DNA from: Hallella seregens ATCC 51272
GTDB lineage: Bacteria > Bacteroidota > Bacteroidia > Bacteroidales > Bacteroidaceae
Direction: 5' to 3'
Assembly: GCF_000518545.1 (NCBI RefSeq)
Contig: NZ_KI912451.1
Span: forward strand, 32,115-96,114
DNA length: 64,000 nt
Part shown: positions 59,751 to 64,000 of the stretch, in pieces
Numbering within the stretch: the stretch's first letter is position 1
Layout of the letters: the number at the start of each line of letters is the position of its first letter
Position numbers and translations under genes: made by a program
Notes under the pieces: generated by a model
Databases searched by the model: none
What the model saw: the letters and a program-made list of their open reading frames with translations, nothing else
Told to the model about the DNA's origin: nothing

Positions 59751-60134
59751 TCAGCAGGGACTGCCTGCCCGTGCAGGAAGGAGCATGACAAACCTTTCGT
59801 GCCGTTCGTTCAGCATTGCGATGACATGCTCCCGAAGCCTTTTTGCCCTTTGCGACCTGATACGGAACGCAAGGGCTATGACCATTTCAAGGCTGTACGC
59901 ATCAAGCCAGCGACCCTCCGCCACCCTTATGTTCCTCTCTGCCGTGCAGGGATGCAGCAGCCCGACCTTGTATATTTCCTTGACCTGCGTGCGGACGGAA
60001 TGTCCGAACACGCCAAACAGGTTGGCAATCTCATACTCGCCCATCCATATCTCGCCGTTGGGTATAGTGACGTTCCCGTGTTCGTCCATCGTGATTATCT
60101 GACGAGCATTGTTGTTTGTATCTTTCCCTTTCAT
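59751..60134 (-). CDS. RhuM-like small protein of the mobile element
   Basis: 127 residues. The central part, GEIWMGEYEIANLFGVFGHS, VRTQVKEIYKVGLL and LDAYSLEMVIALAFRIRSQRA, resembles RhuM/DNA-binding modules found in many Bacteroidales integrative elements. It begins 2 bp after the integrase stop and ends before an intrinsic terminator, so it is co-transcribed with the integrase and could be a regulator or excision accessory factor. The family call is tentative. Confidence 0.6.
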   Translation of the reverse strand: MKGKDTNNNARQIITMDEHGNVTIPNGEIWMGEYEIANLFGVFGHSVRTQVKEIYKVGLLHPCTAERNIRVAEGRWLDAYSLEMVIALAFRIRSQRAKRLREHVIAMLNERHERFVMLLPARAGSPC

Positions 60135-60136
60135 TG

Positions 60137-61360
60137 TTATCCTATCTTGATATTGCCGAATGATACGTTGAGCTTACTGCCGAGCATGGAGAGGTCGGTG
60201 TCGAGTTTCTCGGTGGTTATCTTCGCATAGAGTTGCGTGGTTACGATGTTCGTGTGTCCGAGTACACGGCTCACGCTCTCGATGGGCATGCCCTTGCTGA
60301 GTGCCAATGTCGCAAAGCCGTGCCTTGCGCAGTGGAAGGAGATGTCCTTTGTGATACCGCACTCGCAGATGACTTTCTTGAGCCTCTTGCAGACCGTCCA
60401 GTAGTTGATGTCCCCGAATATGGAGTTGTCTTTCTGAAACGGTCTGTATCGTTCGATGATTTGCAGGGGGACATCAAGCAACTTCACTTGGAACGGAACA
60501 TGCGTCTTGTGTCTTCTCGCAAGTATCCACTTCTCGCCGTTCACCTCCACTATATCGTCGGTGGTGAGTTCCTTCAGGTCCACGAACGAAAGGGCGGTGA
60601 AGGAGGCGAAGACGAACAAATCACGCACGAAGGCGGAGTGACTGTCGGCGAACTCGTGCAACATCAGTGCCTTCAGCTCGTCCTCCGTAAGGAACTCACG
60701 CTCCTTCGTGTTCGGACTGACATGGAACTGCGCGAACGGGTTTCTGGGTATCTTGCCGTTGAAGTGCGCACGCATCACCACGCCCTTGAGCCACATGCAG
60801 TTCAGCCAGATAGTGGCGTTCCTGTTTCCTTTCACCGTGCTGAGGTACACGGCGAAGTCCCTGATGAAGTCGGGGGTGAGTTCCAGCATCGACATATCGC
60901 TGCGGTTGTACTTGTAGCGGATAAACCTCGCCGTGTTTTCCCTTGCCCTGAGCATCACCTTGTATGTCCCCATGCTCCTGTCCTTGCCCACACGCTTGAG
61001 CAGGGAGGCGCAGTCCCTGTCAAAGGATTTGAGCAGGGTGTCGTACTCGCTGCCAAGCCCCTGATAGGCGTTGCGCACCATCTCTGCCGTGACGAATGCC
61101 TCACGATCGGAAAGCCTTTGGTAGTGCTTGATGATTTGCGCCTTGATGTTGTCAAGCGAGAGATTGGTTGCGATGGCTTCCTTGCTCCTACCTTTCGCCC
61201 TGTTGCCTCTCACATCCCACAACTCCCTCGGGATGGTGCGCTTGCAGCTGAACTGTGCCACCGTGCCGTTGATTGTTACACGCCCCATGATGGGGACGAT
61301 ACCGTTTTTCTCCTTGCTGCCGTTCACATAGAACAGCACCTTGAATGTGCTTCTTGCCAT
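60137..61360 (-). CDS. Tyrosine-type site-specific integrase (IntDOT-like)
   Basis: 407 residues with an N-terminal arm-binding segment, a SAM-like core-binding domain (about 110-215) and a catalytic domain. Visible catalytic residues: Lys in ILARRHKTHVPFQ, HxxR in SFHCARHGFATLAL, His in VLGHTNIVTTQ and the Tyr nucleophile in QLYAKI. The first catalytic Arg is absent: the segment reads FASFTALSFVDLKEL, with Ser at the Arg position, as described for IntDOT of CTnDOT. It lies inside the right repeat, reading inward; it should integrate and excise the element. Confidence 0.92.
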   Translation of the reverse strand: MARSTFKVLFYVNGSKEKNGIVPIMGRVTINGTVAQFSCKRTIPRELWDVRGNRAKGRSKEAIATNLSLDNIKAQIIKHYQRLSDREAFVTAEMVRNAYQGLGSEYDTLLKSFDRDCASLLKRVGKDRSMGTYKVMLRARENTARFIRYKYNRSDMSMLELTPDFIRDFAVYLSTVKGNRNATIWLNCMWLKGVVMRAHFNGKIPRNPFAQFHVSPNTKEREFLTEDELKALMLHEFADSHSAFVRDLFVFASFTALSFVDLKELTTDDIVEVNGEKWILARRHKTHVPFQVKLLDVPLQIIERYRPFQKDNSIFGDINYWTVCKRLKKVICECGITKDISFHCARHGFATLALSKGMPIESVSRVLGHTNIVTTQLYAKITTEKLDTDLSMLGSKLNVSFGNIKIG

Positions 61361-61499
61361 TGCCTCTTCTTTTTGGTTGCAAAATTAAACATGAAAGAGC
61401 CTAACCCTGCTATGCAAAATATGGAGCAACAAAGCAACAGCAACGGATGCACGGAAAATCGCTGTTTTTCTCCTTTTTGGTGGAGGTGGTTACCCTGCT

Positions 61500-61530
61500 T
61501 TCGGGTAACGATTTGAAAACCTTTCTATTT
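61500..61530. repeat. Right direct repeat (candidate attR)
   Basis: TTCGGGTAACGATTTG at 61500-61515. It is also the right half of GTTACCC-TGCTTTC-GGGTAAC, a 7-bp inverted repeat present only at this end. A 41-codon open frame (ATG 61391 to TGA 61516) ends inside it. The remaining part of the gap 61361-61752 holds the PL11 promoter. Confidence 0.7.
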
Positions 61531-61658
61531 CAATAATCCGCATATTACTGCCTCGTGGCAGGTGGCGGATTTTCTGCAGTTTGCGCCGTATGTCCTTAAT
61601 AATCAAGCCCAATTGCGTTAAACTGCCGACTTTATGCAAATATTACAGCAATTTTAAG

Positions 61659-61666
61659 TAACTTTG
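61659..61666 (+). promoter_or_regulatory. -7 promoter element (TAACTTTG) for the PL11 gene
   Basis: Matches TAnnTTTG about 87 nt before ATG 61753. A -33 TTG at the right distance is not evident. Confidence 0.5.
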
Positions 61667-61752
61667 TCACTGTCTGACGACCGTCGCCGGGCTGTTCCCG
61701 CATGGCATCGGGCCCGAAACATCTACTGAAACCATCATTATTCAAACGAAAC

Positions 61753-63879
61753 ATGACCATGAAGAAATCTTCCTTGTACGTGCTTGCCGGCATGCTGGGC
61801 AGCGTGTCCGCACCGGCTCTGGCCCAGACAACGCCCACCAGTCAGATGGAGCGGCTGGACCGCGGCGTGGTGGCCCTGCCGGGCAACGGCGGCGGCGAGT
61901 TTGTGAGCTGGCGCCTGCTGGGCACCGACGACGAGGCCGCGACCGCCTTTCAGGTGCTGCGCGACGGCGTCAACGTGTCGGGCACCATCACCCGCTCCAC
62001 CTGTTTTGTCGACGCCAAGGGCCGTGCGGGCAGCCGCTACCGGGTGGTGACGCTGCGCCACGGCGAGGCCGTGGACACCACGGAGGCCGTCACCCCCTGG
62101 GCCAATCCCTACCTGGCCCTGAAGCTCGACCGGCCGGCCGGCGGCCCGGGCTACGGCTACTCGCCCAACGACTGCAGCGTGGGCGACGTGGACGGAGACG
62201 GGCGTTACGAGTTCATCGTGAAGTGGGACCCCTCCAATTCCAAGGACAACTCGCAGAAAGGAAAGACGGGACGCGTGTATCTGGACGCCTACCGGCTGGA
62301 CGGCACCCGTCTCTGGCGCATCGACCTGGGCCCGAATATCCGGGCCGGAGCCCACTACACGCAGTTCCTGGTCTACGATTTCGACGGCGACGGCAAGGCC
62401 GAACTCATCTGCAAGACGGCACCGGGATCGGTCGATGGAGGTGGCAGCTTTGTATCAGCTGCTTCCACCGATGCCCGCATCACCGCCACCGACAATGCCA
62501 AGGACTATCGCAACGGCAACGGCTATGTGCTCTCCGGGCCCGAATTTCTCACCGTGTTCAGCGGCGAGACGGGCCGTGCCCTGCACACCATCTTCTACCG
62601 CCCCAACCGCGGCTTCGGCCATTCGGGCAGCGCCGCCTACGCCAGCGCATGGGGCGACAGCTATGGCAACCGGGGCGACCGCTTCCTGGCCGCCGTGGCC
62701 TGGCTGGGCGGACCGGCAGCGAGGCCTTCGGCCGTGATGGGCCGCGGCTACTACACACAGGCCTATCTCTGGGCCGTGGACTTCGACGGCCACGAGCTCT
62801 CCACGCGGTGGCTGCACGGGTCGGTCGACGACAACACGGTGAACTTGTGGGACGCCGACGGCAAGCTCACGACGAAGCGACACACCACCAACACCAGCGG
62901 CAAGGGGTCGCACCACACGCTCTACGCCAACGGCAACCATAATCTGAGCATCGGCGACGTGGACGGCGACGGCAAAGACGAGATACTCTACGGACAGGCC
63001 GCCGTCGACGATGACGGCCAACTGCTCTACAGCGTGGGCTACGGCCACGGCGACGCCATGCACTTGTCCGACCTTGATCCCGATCGCCCCGGGCTGGAAT
63101 TGTTCGATGTGCACGAGGAAAACATCGAGCCCTATGGCTGGGATGTGCACGATGCCGCCACGGGCGAGGTGCTGCACACGGCCGAGGGCGTCTCGGATAA
63201 CGGGCGTGGACTCTCTGCCGACATCGACGCAAACAACCGCGGCTTCGAGTTCTGGTCGTCCAACGACCGCAAGGTGCGCAGTGTTCAGACGGGCAGCGTG
63301 GTGGACAGCCACTCCACATCGGTGAACTTCCGCATCTATTGGGACGGCGACTTGCAGGACGAACTGCTCGACGGCGGCAAGATAGACAAGTGGAACGGCC
63401 ACGGCACGACGCGCCTCTACATCAATGGCAAGAACCCCTACGACTACAATCACTCCAGCTCTTGCAATGGCACCAAGGCCACGCCCAACCTGATGGCCGA
63501 CCTCTTCGGCGACTGGCGCGAGGAGCTGATTCTGTGGAATGCGGCCGACAGCTGCACGCTCAACATCTTCTCGACCAACCTGCCCACCGCTTATCGCGTG
63601 CCCACGCTGATGCACGACCATGTGTATCGCATGGGGGTGGCCTGGCAGAACACGGCCTACAACCAGCCGCCCCACCTGGGCTATTACCTGCCCGACCGCT
63701 TTGCCGTCAAGCCGGACGACCCTACCGGCGTGCGCACGCTGCGCAGCCCGACGGGCGATGAAGAAGAGATGGTTTATAATCTGGCCGGCATCCGCCAGCC
63801 GGGGCCCCTTTCCGCCCTGCCCAAGGGCATCTACATCGTGCGAAAAGGAGCCGTCGCTACAAAGGTCGCCAAGGATTAG
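61753..63879 (+). CDS. Secreted rhamnogalacturonan lyase, polysaccharide lyase family 11
   Basis: 708 residues from ATG 61753 (or 61759); the upstream frame is unrelated. Signal peptide about 1-25 (SAPALAQ). An N-terminal Fn3-like part (MERLDRGVVALPG...FVSWRLLGTDD) is followed by an eight-bladed propeller with calcium loops DVDGDGRYEFIVKWDPSNSK, DFDGDGKAEL, DVDGDGKDEILYGQ. The segments YGHGDAMHLSDLDP and DVHEENIEPYGWDVHD are diagnostic for PL11. It cuts the rhamnogalacturonan-I backbone. The C-terminal tail (VYNLAGIRQ...LPKGIYIV) matches the tails of the pectate lyases at 6.7-13.2 kb. Confidence 0.93.
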   Translation: MTMKKSSLYVLAGMLGSVSAPALAQTTPTSQMERLDRGVVALPGNGGGEFVSWRLLGTDDEAATAFQVLRDGVNVSGTITRSTCFVDAKGRAGSRYRVVTLRHGEAVDTTEAVTPWANPYLALKLDRPAGGPGYGYSPNDCSVGDVDGDGRYEFIVKWDPSNSKDNSQKGKTGRVYLDAYRLDGTRLWRIDLGPNIRAGAHYTQFLVYDFDGDGKAELICKTAPGSVDGGGSFVSAASTDARITATDNAKDYRNGNGYVLSGPEFLTVFSGETGRALHTIFYRPNRGFGHSGSAAYASAWGDSYGNRGDRFLAAVAWLGGPAARPSAVMGRGYYTQAYLWAVDFDGHELSTRWLHGSVDDNTVNLWDADGKLTTKRHTTNTSGKGSHHTLYANGNHNLSIGDVDGDGKDEILYGQAAVDDDGQLLYSVGYGHGDAMHLSDLDPDRPGLELFDVHEENIEPYGWDVHDAATGEVLHTAEGVSDNGRGLSADIDANNRGFEFWSSNDRKVRSVQTGSVVDSHSTSVNFRIYWDGDLQDELLDGGKIDKWNGHGTTRLYINGKNPYDYNHSSSCNGTKATPNLMADLFGDWREELILWNAADSCTLNIFSTNLPTAYRVPTLMHDHVYRMGVAWQNTAYNQPPHLGYYLPDRFAVKPDDPTGVRTLRSPTGDEEEMVYNLAGIRQPGPLSALPKGIYIVRKGAVATKVAKD

Positions 63880-63898
63880 GAGTCCGCGCGAGCAGGGG

Positions 63899-63964
63899 CT
63901 CACGCAGAGGCGCGGAGACATGGAGAATGAGCGTAGATAGGTCTCACGCAGAGGCGCGGAGACA
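63899..63964. repeat. CTCACGCAGAGGCGCGGAGACA pair, 44 bp apart
   Basis: Two identical copies of CTCACGCAGAGGCGCGGAG start at 63899 and 63943, exactly 2 x 22 bp apart, in the gap after the PL11 gene. The rest to base 64000 shows no gene. Confidence 0.8.
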
Positions 63965-64000
63965 AAGAGGCTGCGCGTGGAAATTGAAAAAGCCTCTTTT

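Larger units (their letters stand above)
52862..61530. mobile_element. Integrated mobilizable element (about 8.7 kb) carrying two C10 proteases
   Basis: Direct repeats TTCGGGTAACGATTTG start at 52862 and 61500; the similarity extends to 31 bp with three mismatches. A tyrosine integrase gene lies just inside the right repeat and reads inward. Between the repeats are a MobV relaxase with an oriT-like hairpin upstream, a primase-helicase and a RhuM-like protein. Cargo is two AT-rich C10 peptidase lipoprotein genes whose base composition is clearly unlike the host. No conjugation (tra) genes are present, so transfer would need a helper. Confidence 0.85.

Noticed and set aside
52801..61666. GTAACTTTG copies at 52800 and 61658 as the element's attachment sites
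   Set aside because: They resemble the CTnDOT core but also equal the -7 promoter box used all over this genome; the 16-bp TTCGGGTAACGATTTG repeats with extended similarity are better candidates.

Overview
The window is chromosomal DNA of a G+C-rich member of the Bacteroidales, most likely Prevotellaceae. Four things point there: Bacteroidetes-type promoters (TTTG/TTG, about 20 nt, TAnnTTTG) before many genes; an ECF sigma / DUF4974 / TonB-receptor regulon; the gene order mnmG-apt-uvrC-dtd-mazG-deoC; and secreted pectin-degrading enzymes that end in a shared C-terminal tail of the Prevotella type. Two parS-like sites flank apt beside mnmG (gidA), and gene orientation tends to change from minus to plus near 36.5 kb. 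Both suggest the region lies near the replication origin, although no DnaA-box cluster was seen.

Layout. 1-2529: 3' part of mutS. 2.7-6.5 kb: ECF sigma, a short DUF4974 protein and a TonB-dependent receptor (one operon). 6.7-13.2 kb: three secreted proteins (PL9 and PL1 pectate lyases and a large chitobiase-C-domain protein). 13.7-16.2 kb: SpoU methyltransferase, SufE, U32 protein. 16.2-19.9 kb: C1 peptidase lipoprotein, trpS, tRNA-Arg(CCU), ADP-ribosylglycohydrolase. 20-24 kb: CoA-transferase, lgt, ychF. 24-36.4 kb: yefM-yoeB toxin-antitoxin, polA, polyprenyl synthase, deoC, a small membrane protein, MazG-like protein, dtd, uvrC, apt, mnmG. 36.6-40 kb: frdCAB. 40.3-45.7 kb: an unannotated 39-codon gene, a methyltransferase, a GNAT-like protein, parE. 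46-52.7 kb: a GxxExxY nuclease-fold gene embedded in repeats, an S41 protease, PepSY protein, ybeY, coaD, then 1.3 kb made only of repeats, then a LOG-family gene. 52.86-61.53 kb: an integrated mobilizable element (two AT-rich C10 protease lipoproteins, oriT/MobV relaxase, primase-helicase, RhuM-like protein, IntDOT-like integrase) between 16-bp direct repeats. 61.7-63.9 kb: a PL11 rhamnogalacturonan lyase.

The most unusual signal is in the spaces between genes. Nearly every longer intergenic gap carries a degenerate tandem array, and although the arrays have unrelated sequences, their period is 22 bp or close to a multiple of it (44, 65-66, 86-87). I counted this by hand in about seventeen places. 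One palindromic family (core GATTACGGCGTAATC-like) recurs at five loci spaced about 8-11 kb apart. One array supplies the last codons of uvrC, one begins in the last codons of the GxxExxY gene, and one begins at the trpS stop. A pair of inverted arms about 145 bp long encloses several of these arrays at 51-52 kb. I know of no described element that fits. The constant period with variable sequence suggests a duplication mechanism, or a DNA-binding protein, that measures two helical turns.

The metabolic content is coherent: extracellular pectin and rhamnogalacturonan breakdown, surface signalling and uptake, fumarate respiration (frdCAB), acetate/succinyl-CoA exchange, and lipoprotein export (lgt serves the several lipoproteins encoded here).
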